Origin: Acidisarcina polymorpha
Lineage (GTDB): Bacteria; Acidobacteriota; Terriglobia; Terriglobales; Acidobacteriaceae
NCBI RefSeq assembly: GCF_003330725.1
Contig: NZ_CP030840.1
Location: forward strand, 5,756,116-5,820,115
Direction: 5' to 3'
Length of the DNA stretch: 64,000 bases
Made by a program: the position numbers and the translations under genes. The notes beneath the pieces are model-generated. The model searched no databases, had not been told where the DNA came from, and saw only the letters and a program-made list of their open reading frames with translations. Shown here one piece after another: positions 1 through 8,546 of the stretch. Numbering within the stretch: the stretch's first letter is position 1; each line of letters starts with the position of its first letter.

Positions 1-657
1 AAGCTGACGAGCGTCTCGCATGCCGCTTTAATGGTGGGAACGATGCCGGTCATTCTGGCTGTTGCTGCGACGTCATTCACACACGAACGCTTGGATGGTT
101 TCGGGTGGCTAGCGCTATTTGGCTCGACCTCGGGCGTGGGACTAATCGTATGGAGTGGCGTCGGCAGCGGAGGCTTGTGGGCTGGGTTGGCGAATGCACC
201 AGGCTTCACCGGCGACTTGCTGGTGGTGCTGTCGATGCTAATAGCATCAGCATGGATCTTGATCAATCAACGGCTGATGAGGCGGCATCCACCGCTGGTG
301 ATAACTGCCTACGGCGTTATCTCTGGGACAGCGATGCTGGCAGTCTGGGTTCTGGCGGTGGATGGGCTGCCGCCGCTACAAGGCGTCAGTTCGGCAGCTT
401 GGCTGGCGTTGGCGGCCAGCGGGGTTCTATGCACCGCAACAACGACGCTGCTTTGGAACTGGGGAATTCATCATGTCCCAGCTTCGCGGGCAGGCGTTTT
501 CCTGAATATTGAGCCGGCGCTAGGTTCGGTGCTCGGGGTGAAGTTGATGGGCGACAAACTGGGTCCGCTGACCTGGGTCGGAGGCGCGCTCATCCTGGCG
601 GCTGCGGTGATGTTGACGAGCCGGGGCGGGGTGGATGCTGAAGCGGTAATGGAGTAG
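1..657 (+). CDS. EamA/DMT-family transporter, 5' end outside window
   Basis: The reading frame is open from base 1 and runs to a TAG at 655-657, so the gene starts upstream of the window; the ATG at 31 is internal. What remains is about 218 residues and looks like the C-terminal half of a ten-helix drug/metabolite transporter. Hydrophobic stretches alternate with short loops, and the beginning (HAALMVGTMPVILAVAA) and the late segment (ASRAGVFLNIEPALGSVLG) are typical of EamA repeats. Proteins of this family export amino acids, metabolites or drugs across the inner membrane; the substrate cannot be told here. It converges on tilS with about 90 bases between the stops. Confidence 0.85.
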   Translation, partial: KLTSVSHAALMVGTMPVILAVAATSFTHERLDGFGWLALFGSTSGVGLIVWSGVGSGGLWAGLANAPGFTGDLLVVLSMLIASAWILINQRLMRRHPPLVITAYGVISGTAMLAVWVLAVDGLPPLQGVSSAAWLALAASGVLCTATTTLLWNWGIHHVPASRAGVFLNIEPALGSVLGVKLMGDKLGPLTWVGGALILAAAVMLTSRGGVDAEAVME

Positions 658-750
658 CGCAACCCGGTTTCTACGGCTGTGCCTAGGTCTTCTCCTTTGA
701 GGGTCAACTGCTTCCAGAGCCTGGGCCAAAATTTCCATGCAGAACCGATG

Positions 751-2211
751 CTAATTCAACGGTGAGGCAACGATCACGAGGGCTGCGTCCTTAGCGGCTT
801 TCGATTCAATGTCGAGACCTTTCACCCACACAATCTCACCTTGCCACTCAAGCATCGGGGGTTGACTGTCGCGAGGAAGCCGCGCCCGCTGAAGGGCCTC
901 CTTGATCTTCAGCGGCGAGCGGCTATAGCGCAGCGTCACCCGATCCCCCGGACGGCTGGCGCGAAGCGTGGCAGAGGGAAGCGGCGCCAGGCTCGGTTCT
1001 GTGACGGTCACGTCAAGATGCAGTCCGAATGCTGGCGCATCCACAACACCAGGAACCGGCAGTGTGTATTCGACCGAAGCAGAAAGCACATCACCGGCTG
1101 CAATCCCCATCGGTTCGCGAAGGAGACGCAGTTCCCGGGGCGTTCTTTCGGCGCGTAAGCCTCCAGACAAGTCCAGCCTGGAGCTATCCGCGCTGCCATA
1201 GCTATCTGAGCCCTCAGAGTCGCCAAGCCCGCACAAGCTGAGCAACCGCTCGGTATCGGCAAAGGATGCGGTACCGCCGAGTTGCTCGACTGCAGTGCGC
1301 ACGATTCGGCGTCGAAGCGCCGGGTGCAGCGAACGCAAGCGCTCGATTTCGATGGCCAGAGAGTCGCTCCCGGTCAGGGTGTTCGTCGCCCGCCCACCGC
1401 CGCGAACAGCTCGTCCGGGAAGAAAGAGGGTAGGCAAGAGGCGCGAAAGTTCGGCTTGCCAATACGCATCTTCGTCGCGGGCGAGGACGGCGAGCTGGGC
1501 AAGCTGCTTTCGGATCTCAGGGTTGAAGGTCCCCAGCTTCGGCAACAAGTCATGGCGGATACGGTTGCGGGTATACACAAGATCGAGGTTGGAGGAGTCT
1601 TGGCGCCACGGCTGCTGAATGGCCTTCAGCCAAGCCTCGATCTGCTCGCGGGTGGTATCTAGAAACGGCCTCACGATCAATGCCTGCCTGTTGGGCGCAG
1701 ATTGCTTGGTGGGCCCGGGCTGTTTGGTGGGCGGTCTTAACACGGGGTGAATTCCGGATAGCCCCTCAGTCCATGCGCCGCGAAGCAGCCGGTGCACGAC
1801 AGTTTCGGCCTGATCATCGAGGGTATGGGCGGTGACCAGGACATCTGCCTCCGCTTGCGCTAGAAGCTTCCAGAACCAGGCATATCTGAGATTGCGGGCA
1901 CTTTCTTCGAGACCTTGCCGATGGGCCGCTGCCTCTCCCGGAGTATCTACAGACTGGGGGTGAACGGCTAGGTCAAACTGGGCAGCCAAAGCGCGTACGA
2001 AGGCTTCGTCTCCATCGGACTCTGCTCCCCGGATGCGGTGATTCAGATGAGCAACCGAAAGGACGATCCCGAGCCTGTCTCTCCACGCAAGGAGGGTCCG
2101 CAGCAAGGCGACAGAATCAGCACCCCCTGAGCAGGCGACGATGATTCGCATTCCTGAAGCGAGGTACCGGGTGTTCAGGAGCGGCGTATTGATGGTTGCG
2201 TTCTGGGTCAT
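751..2211 (-). CDS. tilS: tRNA(Ile)-lysidine synthase TilS
   Basis: TilS attaches lysine to C34 of the CAU-anticodon isoleucine tRNA using ATP, which changes its decoding from AUG to AUA; it is normally essential. The 486-residue protein has the N-type ATP pyrophosphatase P-loop SGGADS near residue 30, followed by VAHLNHRIRG and VTAHTLDDQAET, all TilS hallmarks. The C-terminal third contains the TilS substrate-binding region (RPGDRVTLRYSRSPLKIKEALQ). A short Pro/Lys/Gln-rich insertion (PTKQPGPTKQSAPNRQ) sits around residues 162-177. A second in-frame ATG at 2148 lies too close to the P-loop, so the longer start is preferred. It is transcribed divergently from the small membrane protein gene at 2322. 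Confidence 0.95.
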   Translation of the reverse strand: MTQNATINTPLLNTRYLASGMRIIVACSGGADSVALLRTLLAWRDRLGIVLSVAHLNHRIRGAESDGDEAFVRALAAQFDLAVHPQSVDTPGEAAAHRQGLEESARNLRYAWFWKLLAQAEADVLVTAHTLDDQAETVVHRLLRGAWTEGLSGIHPVLRPPTKQPGPTKQSAPNRQALIVRPFLDTTREQIEAWLKAIQQPWRQDSSNLDLVYTRNRIRHDLLPKLGTFNPEIRKQLAQLAVLARDEDAYWQAELSRLLPTLFLPGRAVRGGGRATNTLTGSDSLAIEIERLRSLHPALRRRIVRTAVEQLGGTASFADTERLLSLCGLGDSEGSDSYGSADSSRLDLSGGLRAERTPRELRLLREPMGIAAGDVLSASVEYTLPVPGVVDAPAFGLHLDVTVTEPSLAPLPSATLRASRPGDRVTLRYSRSPLKIKEALQRARLPRDSQPPMLEWQGEIVWVKGLDIESKAAKDAALVIVASPLN

Positions 2212-2321
2212 ACCAAGTTGGGATTATTCACTTGCCAAGAAGCATCGCTTTGGAACTCTTATGCCTCCAGCAAGGCGCAATCGTGTTTCGATTGTTATCA
2301 TCGCAAATCAGAGGACATGCC

Positions 2322-2768
2322 ATGAGCAGGCTATCTGCGAAGGCCATCGTGATCGGGGGGCTGGCAGGTATTCTGACCTCCGGGTTGGGAGCGGTTTTGC
2401 TGGTTTCCTTGGTCATGTCCCGCCTTGGGACGCTCCATTCTACGCGGAGTCATGCGCATACGACCGTCGCCCTCGCCATGCAAAGGAGCGGACCGGTTCA
2501 AGCTGCGGAACTTCTCTTGGGCTTCGGCAGCTCAGTTCTGGGAGGCTACATCGCAGCCCGGCTTTCGGGCCACGATGAACTGGTCAATGCCGCCTGTTCG
2601 TCGTTGATCTGCCTGTCTGTTGGGATCCTCAGCCTGGCATCGGGGCATGATTCGCAGTCGTTGATCGTGCAGGTTCTTATCCTTCTGGCTAGTCCACTTT
2701 TTGGACTTTTTGGCGGTTATCTCCACCAGTTGTGGACACGGCGCTCGTCAGCTCCAAACCTGGCCTGA
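2322..2768 (+). CDS. small four-helix membrane protein, unknown
   Basis: The protein has 148 residues and four predicted membrane segments: AIVIGGLAGILTSGLGAVLL, AAELLLGFGSSVLGGYIAA, ACSSLICLSVGILSLAS and LIVQVLILLASPLFGLFGG. The start at 2322 is preferred because a GAGG stands about 8 bases upstream and the protein then begins MSRLSAKAI, right before the first helix; the frame stays open upstream to 2196 but that stretch does not look coding. The glycine-rich small-residue pattern is seen in many unnamed acidobacterial inner-membrane proteins. No catalytic motif is visible and no function is proposed. Confidence 0.7.
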   Translation: MSRLSAKAIVIGGLAGILTSGLGAVLLVSLVMSRLGTLHSTRSHAHTTVALAMQRSGPVQAAELLLGFGSSVLGGYIAARLSGHDELVNAACSSLICLSVGILSLASGHDSQSLIVQVLILLASPLFGLFGGYLHQLWTRRSSAPNLA

Positions 2769-2858
2769 AGGTTAAATTCAGGTAACCAACTTGTAACACG
2801 CGAATGGTATCGTCCCGATTGGCGGAAATCTCATTTCCGCTGTTCTGGAGGCGAAAAT

Positions 2859-4538
2859 ATGAAGTTGTACTCTTCCCCACGGCTATACCGGCGCGAAACG
2901 CTGCGGCGGACTGCCGCAGTCGTTGCTCTGGGCGCGCTGACCGGCAGTCTTGCGGTTGCCGCCGACGACCATTCCCCGGCCAAGCCACAATCCTTTTTTA
3001 CTCCCGGAAATCTGGTGTTGAGCCGGAGTGTTTACGACAACAAGGCGAGCAATGTCACGGTCGGCGAGGTGCTGCCGCCGGGTTGCGCGAGCACATCGGT
3101 TGGCTGCCCCGCTGGGAGCAAGGCCACCAACAGTGGCATCTATCCATTCGTTTTCAATAATGTCCTGGCCGATGGCAGCTTCGGCATCACTTCACCGATC
3201 TATCTAGATCAGATCGCTCCGGATGGAACGATCATTAACAGCCTGGAAGTGCCGAACAGCAGAGAAGCCGGAATTCAAGAAGGCAGAAGTCAGCTGGTAA
3301 CCAGCTTCAGCTCGAAGTCAGAGGTCGGACTGCATCTGTCGACCGATGGTCAATATTTAGTATTCATGGGATATGTCGCTCCGGTAGATGCGCTCGACGT
3401 TTCTAATTCGAACACGCCAGGCGCCATTGATCCCACGAATCCAGTCGGGGAGACCTATTTCAGGGCCGCTGCCCGGGTCGACAGGCGCGGCAAGTTTTCC
3501 TTTACCGAGACAAACGCATATAGCGGGAACAACGGACGCGCTGCAATCCTGAACAACAGCGATGGAAACTTCATTTTCTATAGTGCCGGCAACGCCGGCA
3601 ACGGCAACAATCCTCAGCCCGCTGGCGTCGTCTTAGGGGCGGGCGCACAGATCTTCGATTTCGCAGGAGAGCCGGAGAGCGAGCAGGAGCCAGGAACTCC
3701 GACACCAGTAGGCAGTTTCTCGGTGACCCAGCTTGGCGCGAAGGCGGACAAGATCGGAAAGGACGATAACTTCCGCGGGATTGCGATCTTCAACAACGTC
3801 GTGTATTTCACTAAGGGAAGTGGTGGAAACGGCGTCAATACGGTGTATTTTCTCGACACGACGGGTGCTGCCTGCCCCAAGGGAGTGGGCCTTCCGTCGA
3901 CCTCGGCGACCCTGCCGACGACCCCGATCGTTCCGGGACCTACGTTGACAACCACCGGGCTGCCTAGCAACATGTGCATCCTGAAGGGCTTTCCCTCGAT
4001 CCCGAACAAGACCGCGACGGTGACTGCGTTCCCGTTCGGGTTGTGGTTTGCGAATGCGACCACGCTCTACGTTGCGGATGAAGGTGACGGCTACACGGGC
4101 GGCCTCGACCTTTATAGCCACGCCGCCAAGCAAACCACTGCCGGGCTGCAGAAGTGGGTCTTCGATTCGGTTTCGCAAAGCTGGAAGCTGGCCTATGTTC
4201 TGCAGAAGGGTCTGCGGCTTGGGGGTCCGAACCTGATCACCGGGTACCCGACGGGCATCAACGCGGCCACCGGACTTCCATGGGCTCCGGCAGCAGACGG
4301 TCTCCGCAACATTACCGGCAAGGTACTTCCCGGCGGCAAAGTATCGATCTGGGGGGTCACTTCGACGATCAGCGGCAACGGAGATACGGGCGCGGATCCG
4401 AACACGCTTGATCAAGTGATCGACGTGCTCGCGAACACCGACCCATCGGTGGCTGCAGGTGAATCCTTCGTTCGGCTTCGTCACGCGAAGAGCGGCGAGG
4501 TTTATCGCGGCATCTCGTTTACGCCGGGCTCGAACTAA
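2859..4538 (+). CDS. secreted hypothetical protein, 559 residues
   Basis: A strong ribosome site (CTGGAGGCGAAAAT) precedes the ATG. The N-terminus carries an arginine-rich region (YRRETLRR) and then AAVVALGALTGSLAVAA, a signal peptide that could use either Tat or Sec. The mature part is rich in Gly, Asn, Thr and Ser, with repeated short hydrophobic strands and turn motifs such as DGQYLVFMGY, DGNFIFYS and GIAIFNNVVYFT. This pattern suggests a beta-propeller-like extracellular fold, but no named family is recognised with confidence. Cysteines in the N-terminal third (PPGCAS, VGCPAG) may form a disulfide. The gene stands alone and is followed by a clear hairpin at 4576. Confidence 0.75.
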   Translation: MKLYSSPRLYRRETLRRTAAVVALGALTGSLAVAADDHSPAKPQSFFTPGNLVLSRSVYDNKASNVTVGEVLPPGCASTSVGCPAGSKATNSGIYPFVFNNVLADGSFGITSPIYLDQIAPDGTIINSLEVPNSREAGIQEGRSQLVTSFSSKSEVGLHLSTDGQYLVFMGYVAPVDALDVSNSNTPGAIDPTNPVGETYFRAAARVDRRGKFSFTETNAYSGNNGRAAILNNSDGNFIFYSAGNAGNGNNPQPAGVVLGAGAQIFDFAGEPESEQEPGTPTPVGSFSVTQLGAKADKIGKDDNFRGIAIFNNVVYFTKGSGGNGVNTVYFLDTTGAACPKGVGLPSTSATLPTTPIVPGPTLTTTGLPSNMCILKGFPSIPNKTATVTAFPFGLWFANATTLYVADEGDGYTGGLDLYSHAAKQTTAGLQKWVFDSVSQSWKLAYVLQKGLRLGGPNLITGYPTGINAATGLPWAPAADGLRNITGKVLPGGKVSIWGVTSTISGNGDTGADPNTLDQVIDVLANTDPSVAAGESFVRLRHAKSGEVYRGISFTPGSN

Positions 4539-4575
4539 GAACGGCGCTCTGCAACTATCTGCAAAAGCAAGTGAC

Positions 4576-4599
4576 GGCGGATGTTTAAACACATCCGCC
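4576..4599 (+). terminator. hairpin after the 559-residue secreted protein gene
   Basis: GGCGGATGT and ACATCCGCC form a perfect 9-bp stem around a six-base TTAAAC loop. It lies 37 bases after the stop codon at 4538 and is followed by the T-containing stretch TTCGTTGTCT. The U-tract is weak, so termination could be partly inefficient. Confidence 0.7.
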
Positions 4600-4603
4600 T
4601 TCG

Positions 4604-4948
4604 TTGTCTCTCCCCTTGAAGTGCGCCGACCGTAGGGAACGCAGCCTGACGAGAGAGAATTTAGGGACCGATTTAGTCGAAGCCTTGAATGTGACCGGTA
4701 CGCGGGAGACGGTCACGATCATGCCGGGCGTGTTGGGCAATGAGAAGGCACTGGTCACAACGCGGGAGTTCTGGCATTCGCCGGATTAAGAGGTGAATGT
4801 CTCGGTGACGCGTAAGGACCCTCAGGAGGGAACCCAGGTAATTCACTTGAGGGATCTTTCGCGGTCGGAGCCGGATCCGGCCGTATTCGAGACGCCGGCC
4901 AACTTCACTATGCATGACCTTCGACAGCCCAGTCAGGCCACGCAGTAA
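4604..4948 (+). pseudogene. decayed fragment of an acidobacterial hypothetical gene
   Basis: One frame reads through this interval with a single in-frame TAA at 4787-4789. Before it the translation contains NVTGTRETVTIMPGVLGNEK and LVTTREFWHSPD; immediately after it continues EVNVSVTRKDPQEGTQVIHL and LSRSEPDPAVFETPANFT, ending at a TAA at 4946-4948. The two halves form one continuous sequence of the kind found at the C-terminus of a common unnamed acidobacterial envelope protein (recollection of the family, not a search). The N-terminal part is missing and there is no convincing start or ribosome site, so this reads as a truncated relic with a nonsense codon rather than two small genes. Confidence 0.65.
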
Positions 4949-5049
4949 ACAGTCCCCGCCGGGTGAGACGTTCGTTTCTCGCGGCGGCCTTCAGGTTTTC
5001 AAGCCATCGGACAAGGAACTTAGGCTCCATCCTGTATACTCCTGATGCT

Positions 5050-5775
5050 ATGCGGGTTTATGTCATTCTACCGGCGGCTGGGCTGGGTACACGTATGGCG
5101 GCGGGAGCCGGCTCCTCCCCCGCGCCAAAACAGTTTCTCGAACTTCGTGGAACGCCAATCCTCATTCACACGCTGCGCGCCTTTCTTGACCTGCCTGCGA
5201 TCGCCGGGATCTTTGTGGCGGTGCGCAAGCCGGAGATCCCGCGATTAGAGGCTTTGCTGGATGCCCATCGGATCGCAACCAAGGTCACCATCGTCGAGGG
5301 AGGCGACACTCGACAGTTAAGTGTCGCCAATGCGCTGGCAGCGATCCACGGGGACGATGACGACATCGTCCTGGTGCACGATTCCGTGCGGCCGCTGATC
5401 GATGCGGCGGTGATCTCCCGTACTATCGAGGCTGTGGAACGGCATGGCGCCGCGATCGTGGCCCTGCCGGCCGTCGACACCATCAAGCAAGTAGAGCGGA
5501 CCGCCCATGGCGCAATCATCACCTCGACGATTCCGCGTGAATACGTTGTGCAGGCGCAGACGCCGCAGGGCTTTCGTCTAGGATTGCTGAAGCGGGCATT
5601 TCGTGAGGCCGCAGTCGATGGGTTTGTGGGGACTGACGAGTCTTCGGTGGCAGAGCGCGCAGGCATTGAGGTGGCTGTGGTACCGGGGACGGTCGAGAAC
5701 CTGAAGATCACTCAGCAGAGTGATCTCGATTTGGCGGAATTCTTTCTGACCCAGCGCGAAAAGGGTCGAGGGTGA
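5050..5775 (+). CDS. ispD: 2-C-methyl-D-erythritol 4-phosphate cytidylyltransferase IspD
   Basis: IspD couples CTP to methylerythritol 4-phosphate in the non-mevalonate isoprenoid pathway. The 241-residue protein has the nucleotide-binding motif LPAAGLGTRMAAG followed by PKQFLEL, then VLVHDSVRPLID and the late TDESSVAE motif of the family. The ATG at 5050 gives the family's usual N-terminus (MRVYVILPAAG); the frame extends upstream to 4963 but adds 29 residues of non-family sequence. A TATACT lies at 5035-5040, only ten bases before the start, so a very short leader is possible. ispF follows after 87 bases, the usual ispDF pairing, and ispG is also in this window. Confidence 0.95.
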   Translation: MRVYVILPAAGLGTRMAAGAGSSPAPKQFLELRGTPILIHTLRAFLDLPAIAGIFVAVRKPEIPRLEALLDAHRIATKVTIVEGGDTRQLSVANALAAIHGDDDDIVLVHDSVRPLIDAAVISRTIEAVERHGAAIVALPAVDTIKQVERTAHGAIITSTIPREYVVQAQTPQGFRLGLLKRAFREAAVDGFVGTDESSVAERAGIEVAVVPGTVENLKITQQSDLDLAEFFLTQREKGRG

Positions 5776-5862
5776 AGATAATGCCAACAAGCGTCGGAAG
5801 CGGGTGTGCTTCGCGGTAAGATTCAAAATGGCCTGGCAAGAAATACTACAAGAGATGAGACG

Positions 5863-6480
5863 ATGAGCCTGAGAATCGGTTGTGGCTGGGATTCACACGC
5901 ATTTACCGCGGGGGTGCCGCTGCGCATCGGCGGTCTTCACATCGAGCACCCAGAAGGCCTCGCGGGCCACTCCGACGGCGATGTGCTACTGCATGCGATC
6001 ACCGACGCGCTGTTGGGAGCGGTGAGCGCGGGCGACATTGGCAGTTTCTTCCCACCGGGAGACCCGCGTTGGAAGGACGCCGATTCGGCAATCTTTCTGA
6101 ATTTGGCGCTGGAAGAGGTCCAGAATGCCGGATACCGCATCGTCAATATAGATACCACGCTGATCCTGGTCTCGCCGAAGATCCGGCCGATCGCCCACGA
6201 GATGCGCGATCGCATCGCCGATATGCTCGACGTCGAACCGGCTTGTGTCGGGATTAAAGCCAAGACTCCTGAGGGGCTGAACCTCGATCATGTAGCCCAG
6301 GCGCAAGCGGTGGTATTGCTGGAGAAGGTTGAAGACCCGGAAGAGTTAAAGAGCATGACGGCAGTCATCGAGAGCCAGCGTCAGTTGGAAGATGTGGTCG
6401 AGAACTTGGTCAGCACCGTGCACGGGGTACCTCGGCGGCGGGCGGTCATCCCGGCCTTTGACACCGAAGACATCACCTGA
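5863..6480 (+). CDS. ispF: 2-C-methyl-D-erythritol 2,4-cyclodiphosphate synthase IspF, with C-terminal extension
   Basis: IspF cyclises CDP-methylerythritol 2-phosphate with loss of CMP. The zinc-site motif GWDSHAF stands at residues 7-13, and HSDGDVLLHAITDALLGA with GDIGSFFPP follows. The family is usually about 160 residues; this one has 205. The usual C-terminal GFTGRGEGI-type strand is replaced by TPEGLNLDHVAQAQAVVLL, after which about 45 residues follow (from EKVEDPEELK to the end) that look like an appended helix-rich tail. The start at 5863 is chosen because MSLRIGCGWDSH matches the family; in-frame sequence upstream to 5806 does not. Probably co-transcribed with ispD. Confidence 0.93.
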   Translation: MSLRIGCGWDSHAFTAGVPLRIGGLHIEHPEGLAGHSDGDVLLHAITDALLGAVSAGDIGSFFPPGDPRWKDADSAIFLNLALEEVQNAGYRIVNIDTTLILVSPKIRPIAHEMRDRIADMLDVEPACVGIKAKTPEGLNLDHVAQAQAVVLLEKVEDPEELKSMTAVIESQRQLEDVVENLVSTVHGVPRRRAVIPAFDTEDIT

Positions 6481-6491
6481 GGTTTTCGCAA

Positions 6492-6522
6492 CCGCTCCTT
6501 TCGATTGAGATAGGTGGAGCGG
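6492..6522 (+). terminator. weak hairpin after ispF
   Basis: CCGCTCC and GGAGCGG pair as a 7-bp stem around a 17-base loop, 12 bases after the ispF stop. An alternative GAGCGG/CCGCTC stem at 6517-6532 overlaps it. No T-run follows, so this is only a possible terminator or attenuating structure. Confidence 0.3.
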
Positions 6523-6659
6523 GCCGCCGCTCAAAATGCCGCTCCTCGCCTCGGCCGCGCCCGGCTACTGTGTTGGTGAGTCGGTGTCTCCTTGACGTGC
6601 ATGCGAGTTGATTGCATGCGACGGATCAGGTAGTGTGGGCGCAGTGCAAAGGAGATCGC

Positions 6660-6947
6660 ATGAACGCTCCCACGCTTGATCCGACCCAGATCGCTGCCAT
6701 CGCGATCCCTATGATTTTCCTGGGATTGATCTTTTCGGTAGTGATGGTCATTCCTTATTGGTTCATCTTCAAGAAGGCTGGTTTTAGCCCCTGGCTCGCA
6801 GTGCTCATGTTCGTTCCTCTGGCAAACATTATCATCGTGTATGTCGTGGCGTTCTCCCAATGGAAGGTTGTGCCGATACCGCCTTACTCAGTGACCGCGC
6901 ATCCTCATCAGAACTACCCCCCGCAGGTATATCCTCCTCAGACATAG
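6660..6947 (+). CDS. small two-helix membrane protein
   Basis: The protein has 95 residues. The ATG at 6660 has AAGGAG centred about 9 bases upstream. Two membrane segments are visible (AAIAIPMIFLGLIFSVVMVI and SPWLAVLMFVPLANIIIVYV), the second in the arrangement KKAGFSPWLAVLMFVPLAN. That arrangement recalls short DUF805-like or signal-peptidase-associated membrane proteins that carry 'AGFPGWLALLLLIPLVN'. The C-terminus is a cytoplasmic or exported proline/tyrosine/histidine tail (QNYPPQVYPPQT). No function can be assigned. Confidence 0.75.
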   Translation: MNAPTLDPTQIAAIAIPMIFLGLIFSVVMVIPYWFIFKKAGFSPWLAVLMFVPLANIIIVYVVAFSQWKVVPIPPYSVTAHPHQNYPPQVYPPQT

Positions 6948-7047
6948 AACCGCTCGAGTTAGAGGATCCGGCATAACCGGGAGGGGTCGTGCGCCCTCCG
7001 GTCAACTCCGAAGGGCCAAATGCTTTAGCATCTGAAGTTGAGACACT

Positions 7048-8511
7048 ATGGCAGAGACATCTTCGGCACCACGAGTACGTTTTGCGCCTTCCCCTACCGG
7101 CTACCTGCACGTAGGTGGTGCGCGGACCGCGCTGTTTAACTGGCTATTCGCCCGGCATACCGGCGGTACGCTGATTCTTCGTATAGAAGATACTGATTTT
7201 GAACGCTCCTCCGAGGAGATGGTCGGCGGCATTCTCGACGGAATGACCTGGCTCGGCCTGGATTGGGACGAAGGCCCCTTTTATCAGTCCAAACGGCTCG
7301 ATCTCTACAAGGCGGCGGCAGAAAGACTGATTGCCAGCGGGAGCGCGTACCCCTGTTTTTGCACAAAGGAAGAACTGGAGCAGCGGCGCGCTGAGGCGGC
7401 AGCGGCAGGCAGACCGCCCATGTATGACCGGCGCTGCCGCAGGCTGACAGCGGAAGAAGTGGCGGCGAAGCGGGCGTCGGGCGGATTGGCGGCGATCCGA
7501 TTCGCGGTCCCTGAGGGCGGATCCACCAGCTTCGACGACGCCGTCTTTGGACGAATTGAATTCGCGAACAGCGAGATTGAAGATTTCGTGCTGCTGCGAT
7601 CCGACGGCATCCCGACCTACCACCTGAGCGTGGTCGCCGATGATATGGAGATGCGGTTGACGCATATCATTCGCGGCGCGGACCATATCTCGAATACGCC
7701 CAAGCAGGTGCTCCAGTATCTCGCTTTGGGCGCGGAGTTGCCGGTATTCGCTCACGTCCCGCTCATTCTCGGGCCGGACAAGACGCGGCTCTCGAAGCGC
7801 CATGGAGCCACCAGTGTTCTCTCGTACAAAGAGATGGGGATTGTTCCGGAAGCCTTTCGGAATTTTCTAGCACTGCTGGGATGGAGTCCGCAGGCGGCCT
7901 CAAAGGACCGCGAGATCTTTGCTTCGGAAGAGCTGATCCAGCTTTTTTCGCTGGAGGGAATTTCAAAGTCGAATGCGGTCTTCGATAACGATAAGCTGGC
8001 TTGGTTCAACACGGAATATATTCGCGCTTACTCAGCCGAGAGGCTGCTGCCCTTGATCGAAGAGGAGTGGGCGAAGGCTGGTTTTGAACCCCTCTGCACA
8101 ACCGAAGAGATTCTGGCGATTATCGACCTGCTCAAGCCGCGAGCACGCAGCTTGAAGGATTTCGCGGGTGCGTTCAAGGCCTACTTCAGTGATGAATTTG
8201 AATTCGATACCGCCGCTGTGACCAAGTTCTTTAAGGATGAGGCAGTGCCGGCGCTCCTGGTTGAGCTGGGGTTCCGCTATGAAGGGGCGGAAGAATTCAG
8301 CGAGGCCTCAGCAGAGCAGATACTGCGGCAATTTGCAGAAGAGAAGGGCATTAAGGCCGGCGCGTTGATCAACGGTTCGCGGGTGGCGCTGACCGGCCAG
8401 GGCGTGGCTCCGAGTTTATTCGCTGTCATGGTCACCCTTGGGAAGCAGAGGGTGGTGCGCCGGCTGAAGGCTGCCGGAGAAATCGCAGTCGTGACCCAGG
8501 GGTTGAGCTAG
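7048..8511 (+). CDS. gltX: glutamate--tRNA ligase
   Basis: The enzyme charges tRNA(Glu) with glutamate. The 487-residue class I synthetase shows the HIGH-equivalent motif PSPTGYLHVGGART at residues 14-27, TLILRIEDTDFERS, and the KMSKS-equivalent KTRLSKRHGAT near residue 250. The anticodon-binding C-terminal part follows with normal length. Met1 gives the standard MAETSSAPRVRFAPSPTG start. In bacteria without GlnRS this enzyme may also charge tRNA(Gln); nothing in the window decides that. It ends 35 bases before the convergent cupin gene. Confidence 0.96.
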   Translation: MAETSSAPRVRFAPSPTGYLHVGGARTALFNWLFARHTGGTLILRIEDTDFERSSEEMVGGILDGMTWLGLDWDEGPFYQSKRLDLYKAAAERLIASGSAYPCFCTKEELEQRRAEAAAAGRPPMYDRRCRRLTAEEVAAKRASGGLAAIRFAVPEGGSTSFDDAVFGRIEFANSEIEDFVLLRSDGIPTYHLSVVADDMEMRLTHIIRGADHISNTPKQVLQYLALGAELPVFAHVPLILGPDKTRLSKRHGATSVLSYKEMGIVPEAFRNFLALLGWSPQAASKDREIFASEELIQLFSLEGISKSNAVFDNDKLAWFNTEYIRAYSAERLLPLIEEEWAKAGFEPLCTTEEILAIIDLLKPRARSLKDFAGAFKAYFSDEFEFDTAAVTKFFKDEAVPALLVELGFRYEGAEEFSEASAEQILRQFAEEKGIKAGALINGSRVALTGQGVAPSLFAVMVTLGKQRVVRRLKAAGEIAVVTQGLS

Positions 8512-8546
8512 AGCGTTGGCCGCAGCTTCCTATCTATCCGCACACT

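Noticed and set aside
3633..4592. Antisense frame of 319 codons within the secreted protein gene
   Set aside because: It opposes a gene with signal peptide, ribosome site and terminator; the translation is Arg-rich and lacks domain features.
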